Of a DNA stretch of 10,245 bases, positions 1-5,783 are shown piece by piece. The stretch is from Hallerella sp964501065 (GTDB taxonomy: Bacteria; Fibrobacterota; Fibrobacteria; Fibrobacterales; Fibrobacteraceae): the NCBI GenBank assembly GCA_964501065.1, contig CAZCRF010000074.1:1-10245 (forward strand), given 5' to 3'. Each line of letters starts with the position of its first letter. The first letter of the stretch is position 1. The notes beneath the pieces are model-generated. The model worked only from the letters and a program-made list of their open reading frames with translations, made no database searches and was not told where the DNA came from. The translations under genes and the position numbers were made by a program.

Positions 1-8
1 ATGACGAC
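1..8. repeat. End of a neighbouring repeat element (partial)
   Basis: The first eight bases, ATGACGAC, are identical to the right tip of the inverted-repeat element further in (234-241). This suggests that the window begins inside the end of a second copy of the same element, which would lie to the left. Eight bases are too few to be sure. Confidence 0.3.
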
Positions 9-20
9 TGCTCTCTTGCT

Positions 21-241
21 AACGTCATTCCGAGCACCACCAACGTCATTCTGAGGCGACAGCCGAAGAAAAGCGTGCAAGCCGAATCCTGCGGTCTACC
101 TGCCATGCCTTGCGGCAGGTGAACCGTAGGCATGTCCGAAAGCTTGCTTTCAGACATTGGTGAGACGCAGCCGCTAACGCCGAAGACGTTAATCCAGGAA
201 CAGTAAAGGGAGGCTTCGGGCTTTGCCCTCAGCATGACGAC
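21..241. repeat. Intergenic element with imperfect terminal inverted repeats
   Basis: The stretch has no credible gene. Its left end (about 43-68) reads CGTCATTCTGAGG followed by CGACAGCCGAAG. The reverse complement of its right end (about 212-241) reads CGTCATGCTGAGG followed by GCAAAGCCCGAAG, so the ends form an imperfect inverted repeat of roughly 25-30 bp. A second copy of AACGTCATTC sits just outside, at 21-30. The interior holds hairpins: ACCTGCC/GGCAGGT around 98-120, TGTCCGAAAG/CTTTCAGACA at 133-156 with one mismatch, and TAACG/CGTTA at 175-191. The organisation resembles REP/BIME-like or MITE-like intergenic repeats. It could also help end transcription of the leftward operon, but no clear T-tailed terminator was seen in that direction. 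Confidence 0.55.
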
Positions 242-259
242 TTTTTTGTTTACAGTCAA

Positions 260-308
260 CTAACCGTTGAGCTCTAACTCCTAACCACTAACTCCTAATC
301 CCTACTAC
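260..308. repeat. Degenerate heptanucleotide tandem repeat (CTAACYM)
   Basis: Seven in-phase 7-bp units can be read on the plus strand: CTAACCG, TTGAGCT (degenerate), CTAACTC, CTAACCA, CTAACTC, CTAATCC and CTACTAC. The clearest part is the 11-mer CTAACTCCTAA, present twice 14 bp apart (274-284 and 288-298). The array lies between the repeat element and the stop codon of the last lipoprotein gene, so it would be transcribed as part of its 3' untranslated region. A simple-sequence repeat arising by slippage is the simplest reading. Confidence 0.5.
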
Positions 309-322
309 GTCGCAGCCGAGTT

Positions 323-1480
323 CTATTCTTCGACGACGACACTCCACTTTTCCGGAAGCGCGTATTTGCTTTCCGTGTCGAAGTTGTCGAATTCGAACGA
401 TCCTTCCGTCAAGTGGAAGACTTGGCCGCGGACGACCGACGCGCAGATGACGGATTCATTCGCTTCGCACTTCGCAACCCCCAAGACCAAATAATCCCCG
501 AAGAGGTCCCAATTTCCGCTCCGGCGGAACTTCAAGGTTTCATCCCCGATGCCGGTCCGCGCCGATGCCGAATAGTTTTCCCCGTCAAAGGAAAGCGTCC
601 ACTTCAGCGTATCGTTGCTCTTTGCGCTCCAAGCGGATGCGGAAAGGGTTTCAACGGACGGATAGTCCACGGAGATGGTCGAAACGCCGAACTCCTTTTG
701 AGACGTCTGGTCGGAAATTACGTAATTTCCTCCGTCGAGCTTCGCCGAATAGGCGGAAAGAATCGAGACGTAGCCGGAGTAATAGACAGGCAAGAGCAGC
801 AACCGCTGGCGATGCACGTCGTAATAGCCCGCTTCAAAGACATCCGCCGAGTCGTTCCGGGCGACGCGGACGTACTCGCCGTCCTTGTAGAAATAATAGA
901 TGGACGCGGAATCCCCGTCGCTCCATTCCAGCTTCTTTTCCACCAAATCCTTGGCGTTCGAAAGGTATTCGGGATCGACCGCCCGCGTGGCTTTCTTCAC
1001 TTCGACCGGGTCTGCGCCGTCGATGGAGACGTTCAGCACGGAATCCTCCACGGAAAATTCCAAACGAATGCCTTTTTCTATCCGCGAAAGGACGGAATCG
1101 CCCTGCGGCAAATTCGACGCATAGACAAATCCCGCCGTGGAATCGAAGACAAGCGCCCCCGAAGAAATGTCCACGTGCACGACGGCAGTCCCGTAAGAAG
1201 TTTCCGAACTGGCCGTGTCCAAGAACCACAGGGAATACAGGTCGCCGTCCCCGGTCGAAAGCCAGAGGCGGACGCCGGAGGACGTTCCCAAGTCCATGTT
1301 CCTTTGCAAAAGGGCCTTGTCGAAGGAATCTTCGGAAGCCGCCGAAGAGGACGATACCGATTCCGACGAAGAGGAATCCGATTCTCGCGCCGCGCTGCTC
1401 GAAGAATCGCTTCCGCAGGCAAGAAGAGTCAAAATGCATGCAGAAGCCAAAACGGAAAGAAGTGTCTTTGGGATTTGCAT
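323..1480 (-). CDS. Ser-rich-linker lipoprotein of unknown function
   Basis: Predicted lipoprotein of 385 residues. I chose the ATG at 1480 because AAAGAGG stands 5 nt upstream and a lipoprotein signal follows directly: MQIPK, a hydrophobic stretch, then lipobox LLAC with Cys22. The open frame extends 64 codons upstream to 1672 but crosses the end of the SDR gene, so I rejected that start. After Cys22 comes a tract of about 30 residues rich in Ser, Asp and Glu, a flexible tether typical of Fibrobacter lipoproteins. The rest is rich in beta-type alternation with recurrent Trp-x-(2-4)-polar-Tyr patterns, perhaps two similar beta domains (about residues 50-210 and 230-385). Two cysteines close together near the C-terminus (KCEANESVIC) could form a disulphide. 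I recognise no family and no catalytic motif. It is separated from the upstream SDR gene by 61 bp and may have its own promoter. A surface-exposed or periplasm-facing role is inferred from the signal only. Confidence 0.85.
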   Translation of the reverse strand: MQIPKTLLSVLASACILTLLACGSDSSSSAARESDSSSSESVSSSSAASEDSFDKALLQRNMDLGTSSGVRLWLSTGDGDLYSLWFLDTASSETSYGTAVVHVDISSGALVFDSTAGFVYASNLPQGDSVLSRIEKGIRLEFSVEDSVLNVSIDGADPVEVKKATRAVDPEYLSNAKDLVEKKLEWSDGDSASIYYFYKDGEYVRVARNDSADVFEAGYYDVHRQRLLLLPVYYSGYVSILSAYSAKLDGGNYVISDQTSQKEFGVSTISVDYPSVETLSASAWSAKSNDTLKWTLSFDGENYSASARTGIGDETLKFRRSGNWDLFGDYLVLGVAKCEANESVICASVVRGQVFHLTEGSFEFDNFDTESKYALPEKWSVVVEE

Positions 1481-1485
1481 AAAAA

Positions 1486-1492
1486 CCTCTTT
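1486..1492 (-). promoter_or_regulatory. Ribosome binding site fixing the 1480 start
   Basis: On the minus strand AAAGAGG is followed by five T residues and then ATG. It decides the start of the downstream lipoprotein in favour of the signal-peptide Met over the longer open frame. Confidence 0.65.
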
Positions 1493-1509
1493 GAAAAATT
1501 TTCGCTTTA

Positions 1510-1538
1510 AATTTATTCTATTTCGCGGCACCGCGCAA
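1510..1538 (-). promoter_or_regulatory. Possible sigma-70-type promoter for the last lipoprotein gene
   Basis: In the 61-bp gap after the SDR stop codon the minus strand reads TTGCGC (1538-1533), a 17-bp spacer, then TAAATT (1515-1510). This is a partial match to -35/-10 boxes in an AT-rich stretch about 30 bp ahead of the ATG. A short GC-rich inverted repeat (CGCG-GTGC-CGCG) overlaps the -35 side and has no T-tail. The assignment rests on pattern alone. Confidence 0.3.
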
Positions 1539-1541
1539 GAT

Positions 1542-2411
1542 TCAAAAGGGGGAACCCGGCCGAAAGCCCAAATCCCGTTCCGCATCGACGATTTCCGGAG
1601 CGGCATCGTAACGGAATCCGGCCAACGCCTGCCTTGCCGAAACGCTCCCGGGAAGCAGCAGCTGCTTGGCAACGGCCAACGCGGAACAGAGCCCCAGGGG
1701 AACAGAATGAATTCCCTTCCGGACGCCCAAGCGTTCCAGGGAGATTTGCGCCATTTCCGAAAGGGACAGTACCTTGGAACCGGCCAATGCGTAAGTTTTC
1801 CCCACCGCGACCGGGGACGTCGCCGCCAGAGCGATTCCGCGCACCAAATCTTCCGTGCGGACGGGGCGTTTGAGACACTTCCCCCCGCCGGGCAAGAAAA
1901 CGAGCGGAGAGTTTTTCAAATAATTCAGGAAAAGCTTGTATTCCGCGCCTCCATCCCTTTCGACGACCAAGGTCGGGCGGACAATCGTGTAGGGAATCCC
2001 CGCATTTTTGACGAGCGTCTCCGATTGCAACTTGCTCTTGCCGTAATCCGTCAAATCCGGATAAGTCACGGAAATGCTCGAAACGAAGAGAAAGCGTTTC
2101 ACCCCGGCATTCTCGGCGGCGGCCAAGGCGTTTTTCGTCCCGCCGACATTGACCGCTTCGAAATCCGCTCGGCGTTTCGAGAGGATGAGGGCAGCCAAAT
2201 GGCAAACCGTGTGGACGCCTCGGAACGGTTCCTTCAAGGATTCCGGGGAACGGACATCCCCGTAAAAGATTTCCACTTCGGCGGGAAGACGCCTCGCCAC
2301 GGGCAGGCCCTTCAGAGTCAAGACGCGCACGGAAAGCCCCTTCGAAAGGAACTCGGCGCAGAGCTTCGACCCGACGACCCCCGCGCCCCCGGTAATCAAG
2401 ACGTCAGCCAT
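1542..2411 (-). CDS. Extended SDR: NAD(P)-dependent sugar epimerase/dehydratase-like protein
   Basis: A 289-residue Rossmann-fold oxidoreductase of the extended short-chain dehydrogenase type. The N-terminal dinucleotide-binding motif TGGAGVVG covers residues 7-14 with Gly8, Gly11 and Gly14. GDV at 51-53 and HLAA at 71-74 are the usual cofactor-site strands. The catalytic set is visible as SS at 111-112 and YGKSK with Tyr123 and Lys127. IVRPT at 143-147 is the family's substrate-side motif. Family members act on nucleotide sugars, or on flavonoid/steroid-type substrates; the substrate cannot be read from sequence. The gene overlaps the upstream glycosyltransferase by 8 bp (ATGGCTGA). A strong GGAGGGG (2417-2423), 5 nt before the ATG, is embedded in the glycosyltransferase's last codons, so the two are probably translated together. 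That context favours a sugar-modifying role. An NDUFA9-like or 3-beta-HSD-like enzyme is an alternative. Confidence 0.88.
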   Translation of the reverse strand: MADVLITGGAGVVGSKLCAEFLSKGLSVRVLTLKGLPVARRLPAEVEIFYGDVRSPESLKEPFRGVHTVCHLAALILSKRRADFEAVNVGGTKNALAAAENAGVKRFLFVSSISVTYPDLTDYGKSKLQSETLVKNAGIPYTIVRPTLVVERDGGAEYKLFLNYLKNSPLVFLPGGGKCLKRPVRTEDLVRGIALAATSPVAVGKTYALAGSKVLSLSEMAQISLERLGVRKGIHSVPLGLCSALAVAKQLLLPGSVSARQALAGFRYDAAPEIVDAERDLGFRPGSPF

Positions 2412-3147
2412 AGAAGCCCCTCCACCGCCGGATGGCGACTTTCAAGACGCGAAGCCCGTAGGGAATCACCTTCAAATGGGACTTTTCCCCGGCGTAGCGC
2501 GTTTCAATGGGAATTTCCAGAATCTTTTCGCCACGGGCGTCGGCAGTCGCCAAAATTTCGAGATCGATGTCGAAAGAACCCCCGAAGCTTTCCAGATTCA
2601 AGGTTCTCAAAAAGGACGTCCGGTAAGCGAGGAATCCGCTGTGGCGGTCGGTTTGCCGATTTTCAAAGACGCGATTTTCAAAGAGGGTGAGGAGCTTTCC
2701 GCCGACGAACTTGTAAAGGGGCATTTTCCCGGATTTTGCCCCGCCCTTTTTCAAAAGGCGCGAACCTTGGCAAATGACCGCGTCGGAATTTCGCAGGGCA
2801 AGAACCATCGGCAAGACGGACTTCGCCGGGTACTGCCCATCGCCGTGCAGACAGACGGCGAACCGGACGTTCAAAGCTTTCGCAAGTTCCCTTGCACGGG
2901 AGATTCCGCGCTTGACGACCGCCCCGTAACCGGAATTGCGGGAGAGAGACTCCACGCGGACATTCGTCCGGAGTTCGCTGCGGGAGAATTTTTCTGCAAC
3001 GGCGAGAGTCCCGTCGGACGAACCGTCATCGATGATCAGGACTTCCGCCGAACAAAGCAGGACCTCGGACGGGATGGATGCGAGAAGGGCCGGAAGTTCC
3101 CGCTCCACGTTGTACGCGGGGATGAAGAGGAAAATTTCCCTTTTCAC
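2404..3147 (-). CDS. Family 2 glycosyltransferase (polyprenyl-phosphate sugar transferase-like)
   Basis: A 247-residue GT-A fold glycosyltransferase of the DPM1-like GT2 group. Seen in order: FIPAYN at 8-13, IIDDGSSDGT at 38-47 (nucleotide-binding Asp40-Asp41), LSRNSGYGAVVKRG at 68-81, HGDGQYP at 101-107 at the metal/nucleotide site, DRHSGFLAYR at 167-176 at the acceptor side, and FDIDLEIL at 192-199. There is no C-terminal transmembrane domain, unlike ArnC-type enzymes, so it is probably cytoplasmic or peripheral. Start: the codon at 3147 is GTG, overlapping the previous stop as GTGA, with GGGGGAG 4 nt upstream at 3158-3152. The first Asp of the usual DxD is replaced by His101. The sugar donor may be the product of the decarboxylase encoded just upstream; this is inference from coupling. 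Confidence 0.9.
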   Translation of the reverse strand: MKREIFLFIPAYNVERELPALLASIPSEVLLCSAEVLIIDDGSSDGTLAVAEKFSRSELRTNVRVESLSRNSGYGAVVKRGISRARELAKALNVRFAVCLHGDGQYPAKSVLPMVLALRNSDAVICQGSRLLKKGGAKSGKMPLYKFVGGKLLTLFENRVFENRQTDRHSGFLAYRTSFLRTLNLESFGGSFDIDLEILATADARGEKILEIPIETRYAGEKSHLKVIPYGLRVLKVAIRRWRGFYG

Positions 3148-4163
3148 GATTCTCCCCCGTAATGCGAGGCGAACCAGGAGAGCGATTCCTCCAAGGCGGA
3201 AGCCAAGGGTATCTTCGCTTCAAACCCCAGCAGCCTCTTCGCCTTTTCGACTGACGGAACGCGGCGCAGGGAATCTTCGTAGCCCGCACCGTAGTATTCT
3301 TCCCCGGGAATTTCCCGCATTTGCGGCAAAGCTTTTTCGGGAACGCCCTTCAATCGGGCGTAGATATTCCGCATGCGGACTGCCAATTCCCGAATGGAAA
3401 CTTCGTTCTCCGGATTCCCCACGTTGAACGCCTCGCCGAAAGCCTTGTCGGCATTTTCAAAAAGTCGAAAGAGGAATTCCACCGCGTCGCCAATCGCCGT
3501 GAACGTGCGCCGGGCCACCCCGGCGTTCACCAAGGTCATCGGTTCCCCGCGGACTAGAGCGCTCGAAAAATTCGCAAGCACCCGGGGAATGCCCGTTCCG
3601 TCCACTCCGGGCATGAAATCCATCCACGGCCCGATGAAGTTGAACGGGCGGACCACCGTGTAACGCAAATCCGGCAAGGCTTTGAGATAACGCTCCGAAA
3701 GCTGCTTCGCCGTCGCATAAGACCATCTCGAGGCGGCCACGGGGCCGACGACAAAATCCGAAGCGTCCTCGTCCAACAGCCCGGACTCTAGAGTCGTCTT
3801 TCCGTAAACTTCCGATGTCGAAAAGTAAACGAGCCAGGCCCCGGAAGCGGCGCACGCCTCGGCCAGGGCCGCCGGATGCGTGAAGTTGCTTTCGATGACG
3901 GCGCGCGCCTCGCCCATGTAGCGGCCCGGAGTGCAAATGGCTGCCAAATTCACGACGGACTCGCAACGGGCGATTTTCCGGACGACCTCCGGCTGCGAGA
4001 TGTCCGCCAGCAAAAACTCCACCCGGCAATTTTCCGAACGGATCAAGTCCTCGACGCGGTGGAAATCGACATCGACGGCGAGAACCCTCTCGTCTGTCCG
4101 CGAAAGGACTGCGCGCAGCCAATGCGAGCCGATGAAACCGCCCGCGCCGACAATCGCCATCAT
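3144..4163 (-). CDS. UDP-apiose/UDP-xylose synthase-like UDP-glucuronate decarboxylase (AXS/ArnA C-domain family)
   Basis: A 339-residue extended SDR predicted to oxidise and decarboxylate UDP-glucuronate. Seen: GAGGFIG at 6-12 binding NAD, NLAAICTP at 72-79 with Cys77, FSTSEVYGKT at 114-123, RWSYATAKQLSER at 146-158 with Tyr149 and Lys153, VRPFNFIGPWMDFMPG at 171-186, NVGNPENE at 247-254 and YYGAGYEDSLRRVPS at 290-304. From memory of the families, RPFN(W/F)IGP.MDF(I/M)PG.DG, PRVLA.FS, NLAAICTP and RWSYA.AKQL match plant UDP-apiose/UDP-xylose synthase more closely than ArnA. Ser117-Glu118 and Arg301 match ArnA Ser433, Glu434 and Arg619. The ArnA formyltransferase domain is absent. Products could be UDP-apiose, UDP-xylose or UDP-4-keto-pentose. 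The start is uncertain between Met1 and Met2 (4163 or 4160); the nearest purine-rich site, AAGGA, is 13 nt away. It overlaps the GT2 gene by 4 bp. Confidence 0.85.
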   Translation of the reverse strand: MMAIVGAGGFIGSHWLRAVLSRTDERVLAVDVDFHRVEDLIRSENCRVEFLLADISQPEVVRKIARCESVVNLAAICTPGRYMGEARAVIESNFTHPAALAEACAASGAWLVYFSTSEVYGKTTLESGLLDEDASDFVVGPVAASRWSYATAKQLSERYLKALPDLRYTVVRPFNFIGPWMDFMPGVDGTGIPRVLANFSSALVRGEPMTLVNAGVARRTFTAIGDAVEFLFRLFENADKAFGEAFNVGNPENEVSIRELAVRMRNIYARLKGVPEKALPQMREIPGEEYYGAGYEDSLRRVPSVEKAKRLLGFEAKIPLASALEESLSWFASHYGGES

Positions 4164-4172
4164 GGAAAGAAT

Positions 4173-4640
4173 CTATTCCTTCACCGAGAATGTTTCGGAA
4201 TCCGCGCGAATCTTGCCGGCATTGTAAGCTTGCACGCGGAGGAACGCCTCGTCGGAAGCGGTCAAGTCTTCGCCTAGGAGAGCCTTCACCGCGGTGCATT
4301 CCGTCCCATCGGGAGCATCATCGCCGATGGAGTTTTCGAACAAGTCCGTACCGGAATCCTCGGCGGAAGCCTTGTAGAGTACACGGAAGCCGCCTGCATT
4401 TTTGTAATTCGCGACAAAGCGGATTTCGATGGAATCGCCGATGGAGAAGGCCTCGCCCCCCGCGGGGAGGAGGATCTTCACTCCCTCCTCTTCAAGGGTG
4501 CAATCGAAAGCCTCCGAAGAGGAACTCGAAATTCCCGAAGACGAGGAATCTTCTGCGTCCGCCGAAGAACTCGAAGAGGAACAGGCGGCAAGGAATGCGC
4601 CGGCAAAGAGAATTGTGGAAAGGGCTAGTCTTTTTTTCAT
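4173..4640 (-). CDS. Small Ser-rich lipoprotein with a C-terminal beta domain
   Basis: Predicted lipoprotein of 155 residues. The start at 4640 is set by AGGAGA 6 nt upstream and by the signal MKKRLALST ending in lipobox LAAC, Cys20. The frame is open 40 codons further up to 4760 but that part lies inside the barrel gene and has no signal. Residues 21-45 are almost pure Ser with a few Asp, Glu and Ala, a flexible tether. Residues 50-153 form a compact domain beginning VKILLPAGGEAFSIGDSIEI and ending FLRVQAYN...ETFSV. This resembles the Kre9/Knh1-type Ser-Thr-rich membrane-anchor domain (Ig-like beta sandwich) found in many bacterial surface proteins; I hold this at about 0.5. Cys47 and Cys115 could pair. 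It lies 22 bp after the barrel gene and 9 bp before the decarboxylase. Function unknown. Confidence 0.85.
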   Translation of the reverse strand: MKKRLALSTILFAGAFLAACSSSSSSADAEDSSSSGISSSSSEAFDCTLEEEGVKILLPAGGEAFSIGDSIEIRFVANYKNAGGFRVLYKASAEDSGTDLFENSIGDDAPDGTECTAVKALLGEDLTASDEAFLRVQAYNAGKIRADSETFSVKE

Positions 4641-4646
4641 GAGGAA

Positions 4647-4652
4647 TCTCCT
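4647..4652 (-). promoter_or_regulatory. Ribosome binding site fixing the 4640 start
   Basis: AGGAGA on the minus strand, 6 nt before the ATG of the small lipoprotein. It supports the signal-peptide Met over the longer frame. Confidence 0.7.
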
Positions 4653-4662
4653 ATTTTGAAAA

Positions 4663-5769
4663 TCAAAGGAAGCTGGCCTTGATGCCAATCGCCAAAGTCC
4701 ATTCTTCGAGGAATGCGCTGAAATCGGGAGCGTTCCATTCCCGCATCGGGCTTTCGTCATATTCGTCGTCCGGGTCTGCGGAGTTCGCCTTGTCGTGCAG
4801 CGGAAGCGAGAACGCGACGAATATCGGATAATCCATCCGCGAGAATTCGAGACCGTAGACGAAAGCGGCGGACCAAGCCTTGTGGTCGGGATCGGGACGC
4901 GGGTCGTAAGTGCCGACCTTTTCCGACGGAATCCAGGCGACGCCGAACGGGGCGGAGAACGTCACCCCGAAAGAGTGGACGAAGTTTTCCTGCCCCCGGT
5001 AAGCGTAAGCGATGCTCGCGGAAAGGCTCGGAGGGGTGAAGCCGCCGAGGTCGTTTTCCCCATACCATTTGAAGTGATATTCGAAGCGGTCGTCTCCGTC
5101 CGTGTCGTAATCCTTGAAGTAGGAATCGTTGAACTCGTTCTCGCCGCCAAAACGGATGTTGAACGGATGCGTGTACGTGAGGGAGTAGAGCCACATTCCG
5201 TTCTCCGTGTCGCGCGTGTAGTTCCACCCCAAAGCCGCGGAATAGACTCCGGAGCCTTTTTGAAATCCGGTCGGCAGGAATTCCTTGGATGCGTCCGTAC
5301 CGCGCTTGACGTCATACTGGCCGGTCGGAATCGTGAGCGCGAGCGAAAGGTTCGCCGCCCCGCCGCTGCCGACAATCTGCGAAACGTCGATGGAGATGTC
5401 CCCGAAACCGCCCGTGGTGCGGTCCGTCGGGGCTTGGTTGGTGCGGTATTGCACCTCGCCCCGGTGGGAGGTGAAGGGGAGCGTCACGCCGACAGAGGTC
5501 GACCAGGTCGGTTTGAAGGAAAAGCGCGGGGTGAACGTGAAGCCGGAGTAATTTTCGCCGACAGTCGCCTTGGTGAAAACTTCCGCTTCGACAAGGCCTC
5601 CGTTCACGCCTTGCCCGATCCACTTGATGCCGTCGGACGCGCCGCCTCCGCCGCCACCGGCACCGCAGCCGCCGATGGATTCCCACGGAGTCGCCGGGGA
5701 CTTCGGGACGAGCATCGAAAGGGAGAATCCGCAAAGAGCGGCGAGGGCAAATGTCCAATATTTCTTCAT
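4663..5769 (-). CDS. Outer-membrane beta-barrel candidate with Gly-rich N-terminus
   Basis: 368 residues. A Sec-type signal, MKKYW plus hydrophobic residues to about position 20, is followed by a segment with six consecutive glycines (GAGGGGGG, 36-43) and then alternating amphipathic beta strands to the end (for example FTFTPRFSFKP, 77-87; LSLALTIPTGQYD, 141-153; FGVTFSAPFGVAW, 267-279; TLAIGIKASFL, 358-368). This is the look of an outer-membrane barrel, resembling the 'transporter/phenol MetA-like' barrel group. The C-terminus ends in Phe-Leu rather than in a terminal aromatic residue. An acidic loop, KDYDTDGDDRFEY (219-231), resembles a Ca2+-binding DxDxD loop. The ATG at 5769 has GGAG 6 nt upstream; a TTG four codons earlier is unlikely. 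The gene sits 14 bp after the TolB-like lipoprotein and 22 bp before the small lipoprotein, which suggests a shared surface role. Cargo is unknown. Confidence 0.82.
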   Translation of the reverse strand: MKKYWTFALAALCGFSLSMLVPKSPATPWESIGGCGAGGGGGGASDGIKWIGQGVNGGLVEAEVFTKATVGENYSGFTFTPRFSFKPTWSTSVGVTLPFTSHRGEVQYRTNQAPTDRTTGGFGDISIDVSQIVGSGGAANLSLALTIPTGQYDVKRGTDASKEFLPTGFQKGSGVYSAALGWNYTRDTENGMWLYSLTYTHPFNIRFGGENEFNDSYFKDYDTDGDDRFEYHFKWYGENDLGGFTPPSLSASIAYAYRGQENFVHSFGVTFSAPFGVAWIPSEKVGTYDPRPDPDHKAWSAAFVYGLEFSRMDYPIFVAFSLPLHDKANSADPDDEYDESPMREWNAPDFSAFLEEWTLAIGIKASFL

Positions 5770-5775
5770 GCAAGT

Positions 5776-5779
5776 CTCC
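5776..5779 (-). promoter_or_regulatory. Ribosome binding site fixing the 5769 start
   Basis: GGAG on the minus strand, 6 nt before the ATG. It overlaps the upstream in-frame TTG, which therefore cannot easily be the start. Confidence 0.6.
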
Positions 5780-5783
5780 AAAA

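Noticed and set aside
200..250. Rho-independent terminator made by GGGCTTTGCCC and the following T-run
   Set aside because: The T-run (242-247) is on the plus strand, 12 bases beyond the hairpin, and no plus-strand gene precedes it; it does not serve the minus-strand operon.
413..1510. 365-codon open frame on the plus strand
   Set aside because: Antisense to the Ser-rich lipoprotein, which has a ribosome binding site, signal peptide and lipobox; no motif in the antisense product.
1215..2690. 491-codon open frame on the plus strand
   Set aside because: Antisense to the lipoprotein, SDR and GT2 genes; low-complexity Arg/Pro/Gly-rich translation typical of shadow frames in GC-rich DNA.
3144..4163. 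L-Ara4N lipid A pathway (arn) assignment
   Set aside because: The formyltransferase half of ArnA is missing, the GT2 lacks the membrane domain of ArnC, and no aminotransferase (arnB) or arnT is nearby.
5770..5781. TTG start four codons upstream for the barrel gene
   Set aside because: It would overlap the GGAG ribosome binding site that serves the ATG at 5769, and the extra residues spoil the signal peptide's start.
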